64,000 nt of DNA from Epinephelus fuscoguttatus (lineage: Eukaryota > Chordata > Actinopteri > Perciformes > Serranidae). Numbering within the stretch: position 1 is the first letter of the stretch; each line of letters begins with the position of its first letter. The DNA is taken from the NCBI RefSeq assembly GCF_011397635.1, contig NC_064753.1, forward strand, positions 30,218,322-30,282,321. Reading direction: 5' to 3'. The translations under genes and the position numbers were made by a program. Shown piece after piece: positions 48,612 through 61,674 of the stretch. The notes under the pieces were generated by a model. That model searched no databases. It saw only the letters and a program-made list of their open reading frames with translations, and was not told where the DNA came from.

Positions 48612-48983
48612 AAAATAGAGTGGTGTGGAGTGGGCAGATTTCAATCTTCCAGCCTGACTCAGTGTGTTTCCCTTGGGTTCAGTAAAGCATAAAGGATGCT
48701 GGGAGGTGTGACACTCCCTCCTGAACCTGCCACTGTTTCAGGAGGATTGATGCGACACTTTCATACATACACATACGCACATACAGAAACACACAGGAGA
48801 AAATCTTGGCATCAGTTGTTTCTGCAAACCACCAATACGTTACATTTGCACGTTTCTGTAGTGACGTACTATATGAGCTCACTTTGTCCTTGGGAGGTGG
48901 ACGGGATGGTGATTAGCCTGTCACCTGGGTAAAATGCCTGCCAAGCTGCAGACCAATGTTCGAGATAAAAACCAACAAAACTG

Positions 48984-49440
48984 GTTGTTTTTTAGGCTCA
49001 AAATGTGGGTGTTTTGTAGCAATCCATCTGTGTTTTTCCAGCAGATTTTTAGGCTCAAAATGTGGTTGTTTTGTAATTATCTGTAGGCATTTTTCCAGCT
49101 GCTGTTTAGGTTTAAAACATGGGCGTTTTGTAGCGACCCATCTGTGTTTTTCCAGCAGATTTTTAGGCTCAAAACATGGGTGTTTTGTAGCAATCTGTCA
49201 GTGTTTTTCCAGCTGCTGTTTAGGCTTAAAACATGGATGTTTTGTAGCAACCTGTCTGTTTTGTCTAGCCACTTTTTAGGCTCAACTCATGGGTGTTTTG
49301 TAGCAATCTGTCAGTGTTTTTCAAGCTGCTGTTTGGGCTCAAAACATGAGTGTTTTGTAGCGACACATCTGTTTTTTCTTGCAGCTTTTTAGGATCAGAA
49401 CGAAAGTGTTTTGTAGTTAATTGTCTTGTCTTGTTTTCCC
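48984..49440 (+). repeat. Minisatellite, about 57-bp unit, 8 units in alternating types
   Basis: Units carry TTTAGGCTCAAAACATGGGT, GTTTTGTAGC, then TCTGTGTTTTTCCAGC. Alternate units end in CAGCAGAT or CAGCTGCTG, so there is a higher-order repeat of about 114 bp. Because 57 is divisible by three, long plus-strand frames rich in Cys, Phe and His (48956-49279 and 49144-49392) pass through it. I see no promoter, signal or homologue to make this a gene. Confidence 0.85.
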
Positions 49441-52400
49441 AGTGATGATAGTGATTAAAAGCACTTATTTTTTTTACCGAGACATTGCTGCTTTTCTTGC
49501 AGGTACTGTGCCCTCAAACTTGATCTTTTCCTGACCAGACATTAACCACAGGGTTGTTGAAACATAAAGTGTCAACATATCTGCTATATAATAACATGTA
49601 AGTTTGACATATTTGTGGTTTGCAGAGGTGTTTTTCTGGTGATTGTGTTCATACACACAAATGTGCACGCCACACATAGGCAGTCAGATGCACCAAAGTA
49701 GAGCTAACTGCATCAACTATTACCACACACTGTTGTAAGGGTCAGAGACACAACTACACACATGCGCACCCACATCGCACATGCACGGATGTCCGTTCCG
49801 CACAGAGACTGGTATGATGACCAGCACGAAGCGTCTTTGTGTCCGTCTCTCTTTTGTTCCTGTCAGGAGTGGTGCTTCTCCTCTGCGTGGCCGAGCAGGC
49901 GCTGTCTGCGTGATTAATCCTCAGCTCTGTCAGCTGGCCAGCAGTGATACTGAAACCAAACAAAAACTCACACAAAGCTTAGCAGTGTGCACGGTCCATT
50001 TTAGGATGTGCGGACGTGTGCAGGTTGGGATCGCATCACTGCAGAGCAAAGAAGAGTAAAAAAATTCAACCCTGTTGTGTTTTTCAGGTGCAAACATTGA
50101 CACAAGGGGAACATGAGCGCCAAGACTGCTTTACTTTCAGTTAACAGTTAATTATAGTAAACACTTTGTTGTGTTGTTTTCGAGGCATTTCAGTGCATGT
50201 AGCCTAAACACGTATAGATGTGGAAAAAGGAGCCCAGGATTGATTGAGTGTGCACCACAGCGTGTGTGTGTATGTGATTGTGTGCATTCCTTCTTGTGAT
50301 GTAGAAGCTGATGAATATTTTCCTCCTGTTTTCCCTGAGGGGTTGTGTGATTGACCGAGCCCAGAAGTTATTTCATGTGCCTGCCACCAAACTGCATTAG
50401 CGGGCTGGGCCGTTACCGCTCAGCCTGTCTGTCTCTCAACAAGATAAGAGGATATTTCCCGGCCCAATATTGTTTGCTCTGTTCTGTGCTGTCACTGAAT
50501 ACAATGACCATCACCACATTCAATGAATATTATTAGCATTTTTCCTCAGGATTCTGTCAATGTGGAAGACAGCTTTGTGGGAGCAGAAGTACATGCTGTT
50601 TTTGCCGTGGTCTGATATCCAAGCTGCCTCTTGGAGAATAGAGTTGATACTGCGGTGCATTGTCCAGTCTGCAAATGTAATTATGAGGCAGCTGTCGAAT
50701 GTCCATTATCGCCAGTCATTAACAAGAAGTTACCTGACTCAGCAGTTTCAAGCTGCTGCCGTTGTTCTGCTTTGAAAGGACTTGACAGAGGTTAAGAGAG
50801 TGAAATAACTGCTGTTGATTAAAAGTTGACAAAGAATGAGGATTAGAGGCTTGAGAAGGGAGCTGTTTTTGGAGAGGGGTCAGTATGAAGCAGGATCGTG
50901 AAAGACCTCTAACTGAGGGATCGGGGGAGCATTGTGTTGGCCAGGGAGCAATTCTCACCTTCATCTTTCCAGACTTTCAGTAACAATTCAGTAGGAATGA
51001 CAGGTCAGTGTAGCAGAGCAGTATGGGTTAGTGTTATTGTCCATTCCACTCCAAGGCTGTTTGCAGACATCCAGGTAGTATATATATATTTCTTTATGTG
51101 GTTTTACTCATTCAGGGAGCTAATGTTAAGTTGAAGCCACGAAATCCTATTCATATTTTAACTGAAGACAAAAAACAGGATATGACGAAGACATGCCAAA
51201 ATAGTGACAACAGTACAAATTATTTTCTGGAGTACTTAACTTTTTCACAATTAGTCAAATTAGTCCTGAGGGTGAAAATGAAGTTTGTTTATTCATACAT
51301 TTATCATATGATAGGGCAGGATATTCACAAATCTTTTGGATTTGATGCATCAGACAGCTGATTTCTGCCATGTCCAAACTGACACCATTTGACTCAAAGG
51401 AATTGCTATATTTACAAGAAGGGCTCAGTTAAAATTTACTGGTAATATACTGGTGCCAACACAATACCAGACTCTCTGGACCAGCTATGATATTGATATA
51501 TAATTCTCTTGCAACCCTGTGTTCTAGAAATAACATTTTTATGTCACTGAATTGCTCTCTAAATTTCGTTGTTGTGGCAACGTAATCACTTCCCGGATTA
51601 TGTTCAGAGACAATGTTTCCTTCAAGTAATGACACACTACATTCAGGTACAACACAGGCTTCAGAGGGAGGTGGTGGGAAGATGGCGGGTGTTACGGACC
51701 AAGCAGTGAGGCAACAAGGAAACAGGAGTTGTTGACAGAAACAAACTAAAAAAAAGAATGCACGAAAAATTACAAACCAATAAAATTAACAACCAGACCT
51801 CTGAAAGAGGTCAATATAACAGAACTATACCCAATATAATAACTAAGCAAGGTGTTTTTTTTGAACAAATTAACCTGTCAAAATAGTTACAGTAGTAACC
51901 TGTGTAGATAGAAAACTAATGAGTTTAAAGAGTGTTAATTGGGAAGACATTACCACGTGTGGCTGTGACCATCACAGTGGGCATATAAAGTGCAGGAGCC
52001 AGACACCAAATTCGGGGTCACTTCAAGAATCCTGTCTTAAGTTTAAGTTCAAAAGCACTTTGGTTAGGATGAAAAAAAGGTCATTTAAAAAATAATGCTG
52101 TAATCTTTACAATCGGATGCTGTATTGCAGGATTGCCTCTTTGACAGAAAACAACTTAAATACATTATCAGTGAACATGTGGTTGATACATTCTGTGTCA
52201 GCCTTTTTTGTGACTTGACAGGTATGATAATTAGCAAATTTTACCTTACAATGTTAGTAAAAAAAAAACATAATTTGCCTCACAATAAGTTCCCTCAAAA
52301 CATATTTGCTGTTTCAAATTAGTTGTACATCATTTCTAGGGGACAGGGCTGTACTTTTAAGGACTATGCTTTCTACAAAGCAGCATTTTCCATGTATCAA

Positions 52401-54204
52401 AAAAAAAAAATCAAAATAAATGTTAATAAGGTGACACAACTGTCAGAATCTGTGTTATCATTGTTTGATGATGTGGTGAAAATGCCTGTTGGTCAGCAGC
52501 AGCAACAAAAGCAAGATTAATGACTGTGTTTAACAAATTTCATTGCAGAAATCATGAAATAATCAGACCTCATACTGTCAGCTGTCTAAAAGCCTCCTAA
52601 CATCGTTAGTTTATGACTGCACATCACAGCAAGAAGTTTGCGATTCCTTGTAGTTACTAATGCTGTAACATTGTTGTGGCTTCTTTAAGAACTCCTACAT
52701 CAAAGTACCATCAACCTACATGATTAGTCACACAGTTTTAGATAATAGAATAAGTATAAAAACAAAAGACTGTACACAAATAATACATCTTCTCCCAATT
52801 AAAACTTGGATCATAGAAGTGTCATTGACGCTGAATATTTAAATCAACAATGTGAAAGTTTCATTAAAAAGTACTTTTTGCTTTTCAGATAATTTTTCAG
52901 TCTCCCTTCTCATTTCCTGAGATTTATGTGCTCTGTGTTATTTTTGTCAGGATGCACACAAAAAATGACTAATCCCCTTTCAAACAAAAATAAATAGCGG
53001 ATCTGTTTTTCGTCCTGCATGCTTTCACTCCATATTGTATCAGCAGACTGAATAAACAGCCATAGTTTTTAATTAGCAGCATCTCCATAATCTTTATTAT
53101 CTCCCTCCTTTTTTATTTGGCTATTAGATTAATACCCATTTATTTTGTTGTCAGATTTCCGCCTGTTTGGGGGAGAGTGGTGTGGGAGGATTTCTCATTA
53201 AATTCAAAACAAAAATGTTTTCCCTGCTCCTGGCGTGTGTGCAGTGGTTGCAGTCCCAACAACGAATGGGTGTTTGTGTGATGTCAAGACTGCTTTTACT
53301 GTTTTCACCCCGAAGTTAATCATTTTACATATTAAAATAACATAATTGTTTTTATCTGTCTCGCTCTCTCTAACGTTGCCTCTCATCAGTAACCAAACCC
53401 AGTTGACAGCTTCAATTAAACCCTGTGAAATTGCCCCAGTATCTGTCTCCCTCTGGGGCCATTTAGCTGTGTTTAGCTCTCTGCAAGCTGGGCTTGTTGC
53501 CAGGCAAACTTTAGAGAGTGTTTCATGTTCCTCCTTTAAAATGTAGGCCAACCTAGCCCCCATGTGCCACCTGGCCAACCTCAGAGCCCACAAACTAAAG
53601 TATGTGTTCACACTGTGAGTTAACCTGGTGAAAGTTTGCTCTGGTTGCATTCAGTGGTCACATGCAACAAGTTTTAGAAATGCACAATGTGTATTATACT
53701 GGTAATTTTTATTACTATAAATACTTTCTTTCTTGCTGATATGTTTGATGACTTTGTTGACTCAGAAGCCAACTTATAAAAACATTGCATTGCCTTGCAA
53801 ATATTGCAGCCAGCAGCCAAATGGTCAATAAAATACACAAACATTATACACTTAGTTTTGCAGGTATTTGATCATAAACCAAAGTATTGGACAAATTGAA
53901 ATTCTGCTCTGATGATGGCACTAAAGGAAAGTCAGAGAACTACCAATGTTATAACAGTTCATCTTCAGGGAAATATGAACGTCTTTCAAGGCGATCCATC
54001 AGGGTAATCCAACCAGTAATTGTAAAGATACTTCAATCTGGACCAAAGTGGTGGACTAACTGGATTGCCATCCCTAGATTTCCTGATATCAGACAGAACT
54101 CATTACACGTTTCCATCTTCAGTCTGACGTTGCATCCACCTTAATTGACTTTCCCTAACCAATCACTAGCAACTCACGTCAGCGTGAATCTAGCATCACG
54201 TTAA
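49441..54204. other. No recognised gene
   Basis: Mixed unique-looking sequence. Frames such as 53204-53650 on the minus strand have no recognisable motif. Nothing supported. Confidence 0.4.
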
Positions 54205-54414
54205 GCCTGATACACACTGTGCAATTTTGTGCTTTCCCAGATGAAAGATGACCAATTTGACAGTAATGTGGCGATATCTTTGGTCGTGGCTCTAAAATGG
54301 TGGTCCTACGTAACACAGTGAGGATCAAGGATGGCTGTTGTCATAGTCTTGCGATCAAAGACAGCTTTGGGCTCACCATCCCACGATGACACAGGAAGTT
54401 TGGGGTAAGGAGGT

Positions 54415-54554
54415 AATGGCGTGGCTGCCTGGCAACAATAAAAAGGCGCAGCAAGTGTTTTTTTTACTACTGGCATTCAGTTTTTTTTTAAAAAGGCAGT
54501 GTGGTGCACCTCGCATTCTGCAACCCGCAAAGCGCTTTATGTGTAACTGGGGCC
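54415..54554. mobile_element. TIR transposon relic, copy 2 (right end)
   Basis: GGCTGCCTGGCAACAATAAA and onward matches 28088-28224 (GGTTGCCTGGAAACCATTAA), including GGTGCACCTYGCATYYTGCA, and ends at ...TGTGTAACTGGGGCC. The left end is not located. Confidence 0.65.
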
Positions 54555-54559
54555 TCAGT

Positions 54560-55960
54560 TTCGCCCATTGGGCTGATTGGTTGACTGTTAGTACCCCGCG
54601 GCTCAAATTGGTTGTTTTTTATTTTAACCGAGAAACAGCTGTTTCATGTCACAACGCCACCCAAATCAGTCAACTCAAACACAGTGGAGTGAATGCATTC
54701 AAAGGTATGGACACAGGCAAATCGCTAGAGCTAGCTTGGCTAAAAACGATTAGAAACAATGTGGGTTTACATTTCTTTCTTCATCATTTTAAGTTTTATT
54801 CAGGTTTTAAAGTGCTTTGTTTGTAGTGAAAATGATCAACTTTTCCTTTTTTTCCTGGGGAAAGTCTCTTTAGTTGTGGACACCATTTTACACTGCTGTG
54901 AATGTGTTTGTTGCTTGTGTTCCTGAAGCTATCTGATGCTGGGCCACACAAAAAAGAAAAAAAATGTCCATCTGGTTGTTGTTAGGGGGCAAATTTACTC
55001 AAACCAGCTGATGCTAAAAGTGTTGCTATTTCGTCTGTTACAAAACTGCTTAAAAATATGCTATACTAGTGTGAATAATGTGTGTGTGCTCGTGTGTGTG
55101 TTCTCTAAAAGGGGTGATTTGATGATTGGCTTAGACAGTCCTTCTCTGAGAGACTGCGCTGAAAAACAAAGAGTTGTCATGGTAACAGTCAAGGGTGAAG
55201 GAGGAGGGTGTGTCTGTGGTGTTGTGCTTGAAGTGGCGAGATGGACATTGGCAGGCAGATTGGCGGGGGAGCGAGCGATGCGTTCTGTGGTCCTTTGCCA
55301 TTCCTGCTGCTCACCAAGTCTCTGCTTTCCTTCCCTTCCTGTCTCCCGCTTCGCTCTCTTGTTGTCGTCCTGAGGCGAGTGGGAGGCTGTAAGGAGAACA
55401 AACGCTGCATGTCAATGAGACAGCTGAGAGGAAACTCATTTTCTCGCTCTGTCTCTCTCTGATAGTGCCTTTATTCTTTATTTACAAGCTGCATAAGTCA
55501 GCATGGTCGGGTTATTACACGATTTATCAACATATGTTTAACGATGTGGAAGTGCTGTAAGGGAAGTTTAATGTTATACAGTTAAATGTTTACAAGATCA
55601 TGTGGTCAAAGCTGACCCTAATAAAGGTGAGGGATGGCAGCTCCACAAAGGGCAGCACAGAGCATTTCATGGACCACAACATTTTCAGTTTAACACTCTT
55701 AGTATCGCAGAAATTCAAATTACTCTCCATTATACTTGAATTTACTCTTACTCCTTACGCTTTCCAACAAAATGTAAAACCAGCAATTTTAGCTCAGCTG
55801 AAAGAAGAGAGAAAAAGAGAATTTAAATATGGTATCTAAGAAGGTGGGTACTTTACAGTTATACTGCAACTAGTAAAAGGGAAGGTAGGATGATTAATGA
55901 TGACTAATGACTGCGTCTACATTTTACAGCACAAAAGAACTGGTGGGAAGTGCTCTTCAA
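54560..55960. other. No recognised gene
   Basis: The frames at 54386-54826 and 54936-55373 run through transposon or low-complexity sequence and show no domain. A pyrimidine-rich run at 55300-55460 has no paired exon. Confidence 0.35.
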
Positions 55961-55964
55961 TAAG

Positions 55965-56080
55965 ATCTTATTTTGTTTGGTTTGTTATGTTTTGTTATGT
56001 GCTTGTGAACTGCTTGGGTTATCGTGGCTGCAAACCTTATGTTCCCCAGTGGGATTATAAAGCTGAACTGAACTGAAGTG
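55965..56080 (+). repeat. Probable LINE/SINE 3' tail
   Basis: TTATGTTCCCCAGTGGGATT then ATAAAGCTGAACTGAACTGA is the style of fish retroposon 3' ends, a short 3' box followed by pentamer repeats. Family not assigned. Confidence 0.35.
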
Positions 56081-56089
56081 ATTAATACA

Positions 56090-58400
56090 GTAGTTAACCC
56101 ACAGTTCATACCTACAGTGCTTTATACCTTGGCTGACTCAGTGACCCTCTACCACAGGTTAAAACTCCTTCAAAGATGAATACAGTTGAATAAACTTTAC
56201 TAAATGTTTTGCCTTGTAATGAGGCTGTATACTGTATCAGCTACTTTTTCTGGGGTCAAGATCATTGACCGAGTCCGATGTGGTGTCACATCTCTAACCA
56301 TAGATGCCATGAACCAATGAAACAGATATCAGTGTGATTAAAAAGGTATTTCACTGGAAAGATTATATGATATTCTTTGAGCCTGTGGTGGCGAGCATAC
56401 AAAAATGTTGAATACAATCTGTAGTTTGAGCAACAACCGTAGAGCTAGCAATAATCTGCTGGATGACGCATTTCATGCTGGATTTTGAGCAGGGAGCTCT
56501 GAGAGGTAAAGAGGAGTAGTATAAAAATGTGGTTTACTAACACTGTAAATGCAGTGCCAATTGGAATCTAAATTTAAAGACAACTGTTGAGTTTAGTGGG
56601 GCTTTTTTAAATAATGGTTCATTTCAGATATCTGTCTTGTGTTTTGATCTTTTTTGCTTTAATTGAAAATTAAATGTTAAATAATATAAGAGATACTTTT
56701 ATGCTGACAGCATGGGTTAGAAGCAGGTCAGCAGTAATTTCAGTACAACCACAGCTGATGTTTAAGGGCCTTGACACAGGCAGCCAGTGGTCAGTTAATG
56801 TTGAGCTGTTGGTGAGCATTTGTTGCTCTAGTTGGTGTGGTGTGTCCCGCACCATTGGCCCTTGTCGACACTAGTCAACTTTTTTTCTGCCACTTCAGCA
56901 TGTTGAATTGCTGTTGGTGACATTGGAGCCTGTCAGTGAATGAAATCACTCTGATTGGCAGTTTAGCCCAGCGCACACGATTAGAAATGGAAGTGAGGAA
57001 AGTAAACAAACAACTAAAGTCAAGGGGGCGTAAGACAAAAATGAACATGTTACATAAGGAAAGATTGTTTTTCTTTAGTCAGTGAGCTCTTTAGCCAAAA
57101 CATTTCATGATGGTTTGTGTTATTGTTCACAAGCGCATGATAAATTCACTCTGTTCCTTCAACGTTGTATTGTATTGTTAAAGTGCTAACTGGCTAACTA
57201 GCATCAAGAAGTTCTTCCGGTGTTCCCTTTTGAATGAGCAATACAGAATACAGCTGGCTCCTTGTCTGAAGAGTTATTTCCTCTCATGCAGGCAGAGAAC
57301 GTACGTGCTGGTTGTAAATTTGCAAAACCTAGGATAGTGAAGGAATGATCCATCCTGTGCTCCCTATGATTGGCTAGTACTTGTTACCTTCGTTGGCTGG
57401 ATTGGTTAGATTTAGGTAAGAACGTCAGGGTAAGCCAGTCAGAGGCAGAGTAAGACAGGCCATTTCTTTGATATCCAAGGATTCACAAATTTATGTGCTA
57501 GTCAGCTGCTGGCTGTAGTCTTTACAGTGTGGTCATGTGCAAATGTTTGGGCTGGTCACAGGTGATGTGAGGCAACGCAGCAATTGGCTTTTGTTGCTGC
57601 AAGTTCTCTGAAGTTGGTTTGGTTTGTCTGGACCTTAGATCCTGCCTTTAAAGACCCTATGTTTAGTGACTTAGACCATTCAATGCTAATATAACATCTA
57701 CCATGAATTTATATAAGCCCTGAAGAATGGGTAAATTTATTCTGCACCTATTAAATGTGGTTTAACTGAGTTGAGCCGAGAATATCCTCCATTACATCTC
57801 ATTACATGTATTCATGGAGGCATTTGTGTGCGTTATCAGACTTTTAATACGATTTTTAAGCTATAAACTGTTCCGTCTGACACTCTGTCTATATTTTTCT
57901 CTGCAAGTCTTTGTGTCTGTTTGTGCAAAATAGAGAGAGCACCAAGCAGAAAGCACACTTCAATTGAAACAGCAATTTCCTCTGTGCTGAGTAGCAGCAG
58001 GTAGCCAGGCCTCCATCTTTAAAAGAAATGACATGGAGAAGATTCTTTCTCTCTATTCTCACTTTCTCCCCAGAAACTCTGTGAACTCCTCCATATCCCA
58101 TTCCTGTTTTGTCTCCTTTTAACTCTAAATCCAGCAGACGCTTTTTTCCCTTTCATTGTGAAAAATGAGCCGCAAGCAGAAGTAAGACTTAACCCCAAAG
58201 ACATCATTTAGACTACAGTATATGCACATTCAGGCTCTCACACAGTGGAGCAGAATGATTTAATGTTAACAGTTACCTTCTTGTTTTCAGTAGGATTGTA
58301 TCATCAGCCCAGAATTTAGCATTCAGTTTGTGCTTGTTTAATGCTTGTTACACAAACTTAATAGGCTGTAAACAAAAGATCAATTATAATATCATGCAAT
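56090..58400. other. No recognised gene
   Basis: From 56765 to about 57600 GGGCCTTGACACAGGCAG and similar sequence suggests another eroded TIR element, but the ends are unclear. No exon supported. Confidence 0.35.
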
Positions 58401-58407
58401 GCTAGAT

Positions 58408-58935
58408 TAGAGCCAGATGCCCCGCACTTAGCAAATTTGAATTTGCTCTGCACAGGGATCTGGCCCCAATGAGCAGAGCCCGTTTAATCACCATCAGACC
58501 AATCAGATCAGTCTATCTGACGGAGGCGGGCGTAACATGATGATGACAGCGCTGCGCCCTAAAAGTAAACAGACAAGGTGGCAGCTGTCGAAGGACCGCC
58601 TCCATTCAGTTTAGCTTTGGAAGAAACGCTAAGCCTAATCCTTGAGAGAGGAACAGAAGACTGCTCTAGAAGCCTTCGTTTCCAGGAAGGACGTTTTTGC
58701 TGTTTTGCCGTTGGGATACAGCAGAAGCATAATATATCAGTTAGCCCCACTGGTCGGCAAACAAATGGGGCTTAGTGCAATGAATACGTCACCTTGTCTT
58801 TTGCTCTGATTGGCTGTCTATCCAATTGCATGCGGCGGCATTTAATATGCCTCAGTTAGTGCCGCCCCTTGGGTAGGAAGGGTGTATCGGTGAGGGCCAG
58901 ACTCAGAATCTTTCTAGATTTGTGTCTGGATTTCC
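58408..58935 (+). mobile_element. Repeat carrying a RecQ/DEAD-type helicase fragment
   Basis: Ends look like inverted repeats: AGCCAGATGCCCCGC with GCAAATTTGAATTTGCTCTG on the left, and CTTTCTAGATTTGTGTCTGG then ATTTCCAGGCTA on the right. It includes GATTGGCTGTCTATCCAATT. Between them, 58639-58776 reads SLREEQKTALEAFVSRKDVF then AVLPLGYSRSIIYQLAPLVG. This matches the start of a superfamily 2 (RecQ-like) helicase core: a Q-motif-like EEQ, then motif I with PLGYSRS in place of PTGYGKS. The Walker A Lys is lost and a stop lies just upstream, so it is inactive. Confidence 0.6.
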
Positions 58936-58939
58936 AGGC

Positions 58940-59235
58940 TACTCCCCTTGGACACATCTTTAAAGAAGCTAACGTTGTAACATTAAAAAACAAAACAAAA
59001 GACAGAGAAGTTGTAAGATAACCAGATCAAACATGTAGTCAGTCAAACAGCTGCGAGATGCAACATGTACTATAATAAAGCAGTCCAATCAGGAGAGACA
59101 GAAGAGTGAAGTAAAGGTAATATTTAATATGAAAGATGAGTGTACAGATATACATATTATTTGTGATGATTAAGATTTAACATAAGTGATTGAGGGACAT
59201 TTAAGCGGCAGGATAAATCTCTCTATGGACTCCAG
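58940..59235. other. No recognised feature
   Basis: Short spacer to the TGG microsatellite. Nothing seen. Confidence 0.4.
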
Positions 59236-59239
59236 ACAC

Positions 59240-59275
59240 TGGTGGTGGTGGTGGTGGTGGTTGTGGTGGTGGTGG
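59240..59275. repeat. (TGG)n microsatellite
   Basis: About 12 units with one TTG interruption. It gives a poly-His reading on the minus strand in a frame (59622-59170) I do not consider a gene. Confidence 0.95.
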
Positions 59276-59593
59276 CTGATGACTCTGAGGCTGCTAGGCG
59301 AATTAGGCTGATGAATCCGTAAAGACCAGGTGGTGATGAGTAGGTTGAGGCTGTCACAAGGGCAGCAAGAAAGAACTATGGCAGAGAAAGAACCATATTT
59401 GAGGAGCAGTAAGATGATAGGCTGACAGAGAAGGTGTGTCGCTGTGCTATTGGTTGATAGTGAATCAGCTGATGACTCAATTGACAGACCAAGACAATGA
59501 CACCTAGAGATAGTCAGTGAGCATGCGTGCAAGGAGTGAATGGCAGAGTGCGAAAGAAGACTTAAAGCCTGAGCATGAAAAGCATCTTTGGCT

Positions 59594-59648
59594 ATAGCTA
59601 AATGAAACTCTAGCCAAAGCATCTTTGGCTAGAGTTTCATTTAGCTAT
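59594..59648. repeat. Perfect 26-bp snap-back hairpin
   Basis: Arms 59594-59619 and 59623-59648 are exact reverse complements around a CAT loop. A direct repeat AAGCATCTTTGGCT flanks the left arm and spans the loop. Confidence 0.9.
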
Positions 59649-59659
59649 GTAGACTGAGG

Positions 59660-61670
59660 GCTTCAACTTTGCATTGGCTCAGCTAATAATAAAGTGTTCG
59701 TTAAAGTAGGTCTGCCACCCAACAAAATGAAAAGAACCCACTTATTGTGAACTGTACGTATTACTACTACTACTACTAAATAATTCAGGGCCTTGTTTTG
59801 TTACATTTTAAACAAAAAATAAGAGGGTTTTTGTGGTTTTAGAAAGAACTGTTTTGTATTGATTGTATTATATATTTCAAGAAGTGGATATCACATCCTT
59901 AGTAACCCTTGTTATTTGGCTAGATCTCAGAAAATAAAAGATGAAAAAGAAAGTAGAAGCAGAAGAGAGACAACATGAAAGCTTTATGGCTCAGACATGA
60001 TTCAGTCATATTTTCCAGAATTTGCAAAGAATTTCGTAGCTATGCAGTAAGATCAACAGAGTCAACTGCAGGGTAAACAAATCTTACAAAAAGGTCAAAT
60101 ACAGACAGAGCAAGGCACTCAGCTAATGCTGATGGTGTTTACCACTGTGGTAACTGCTGCATGCCATGCAGTTGCCTTTTGCTTATGAGATCACATCAGT
60201 ATTGAAATGAACTCGGAGCAGACGAGAACACAATGCTCCACCTTTCCAACAAGCCACTGCCTCCACTCCCACTCCTCAGAGCTCACATATAGTTTCATGT
60301 CCGTGGTTAAATGAGGATCTTTGCAGCTTGTAAACAGCTGAGCCCGCAGCAAACATGTCGAAAAATGAGGTTTGAACAAATGCAGAAAGTAAGAAGCACA
60401 AAAATGTCTCCATAATGCAAGAAAACTATATTTTTACTCTGTGAAACATTACTGAATCATGACTGGCAGGTGTGAGAGATTGGTCATTGCTGTGTCATGT
60501 TTTCAACTTTCCATGTACCTGAACGTTGGAGACCTCCCAGCTAAATACCTCTGTGATTTTGATCATTACTGTCCCATGCCCTGAAAGGATCTGTCCATTC
60601 ATCGGCTAATGGAATCAACAGAGATACTTATTTCTGTCTTACTTCATTTAAAGGAGACTTGAATAGCTATGTCACCATTTGGCTGATTATCTTTTGTCAC
60701 AATAGTTCTTTCACATATTCATCTGTCCCGTCTTGCCTCTTCTTCACTGTTTGAATCCTGACAGTCTAATTCACTGGAGTGAACAGAGGTCATATCTTAA
60801 AATTCAAGGCAGAGAGACATTAGTATTCCCGAGGCCCTCACTCTGACTGAGCCATCTGCTGCTTTCGGACTGCTCCTCTCGCCCTCTGTCCTCTCCCCAG
60901 CCCTGCTTTACCTCTGCATACACACACGATTCACACAAACACACTCACACAAACACACACATACACAATTTCAAGACATATGTCTGCCAAACAAGGCTCT
61001 GAGGGTAATTTCAGGCTTTATCTTACTGTAGATGAGGTGCTGTGTGGCAGACATGAATAGGTCTGTCCGTGGAGACCGTCCGGCACAAGTGGCACAACAG
61101 ACAACTGGGATACTGCAGGCAAGCAGGCAGGCTGGTATGCTGCTCTTAGTACTGCCAGTGTGTGTGTGTCTGAAGCCTTTTTTAGTGATGAAGGTAACAG
61201 CTTGAATCAGTGCCTACATTTCAGCTCATTTATGTGGGAGACGGATATTTTGTGTGCGTGTGTGTGTATGCAGGTGGGATGTAGAAAGAAATGTACAGTG
61301 ATTGAGCCAGCTGGATTCTGATTTCTTTTTGCACCAATCATTGGTTCATTTTCTTTAGCCACTCTATTTCTATTCAGGTTTCCATGGGGCTGGAGCATAT
61401 CCCTGCATACATTAGCCAGGAGGAAGGCAGAGAAACAACCTGTCCTGGAGAGACTAACTGGGAAACACAGTCTTTTAAACTCACATGGGCAAGTTAGAGA
61501 TCTTGTAGGAGGAAAACAGAATACAAACACATCCGCTTCACAAAGGGCGTCCTGGTGGCTTAAAGTATTAGGTGCTGACCATGTTATGTCCTTAGCTGGA
61601 GTTTAACGAATGTTCTGACAACTCTCAAAACAGCTGGTAAAGAACAAACAAATTAATGTAGCTCCTCGAA
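59660..61670. other. No recognised gene; short (TAC)n and (CA)n
   Basis: (TAC)n at about 59759-59778 and CA-rich sequence at 60920-60965. No exon supported. Confidence 0.4.
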
Positions 61671-61674
61671 AGGA

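Noticed and set aside
48441..48644. Open frames made of His-Thr or Cys-Val repeats
   Set aside because: Simple translations of (GT)n/(CA)n microsatellites; the same applies near 62723-63078 and 63712-63918.
48956..49440. CRISPR-like regularly spaced array
   Set aside because: It is a eukaryotic minisatellite with contiguous 57-bp units; there are no unique spacers between identical repeats.
59170..59622. 150-codon minus-strand frame with a His tract
   Set aside because: The His tract is a (TGG)n microsatellite and the frame starts inside the 26-bp hairpin; no domain.
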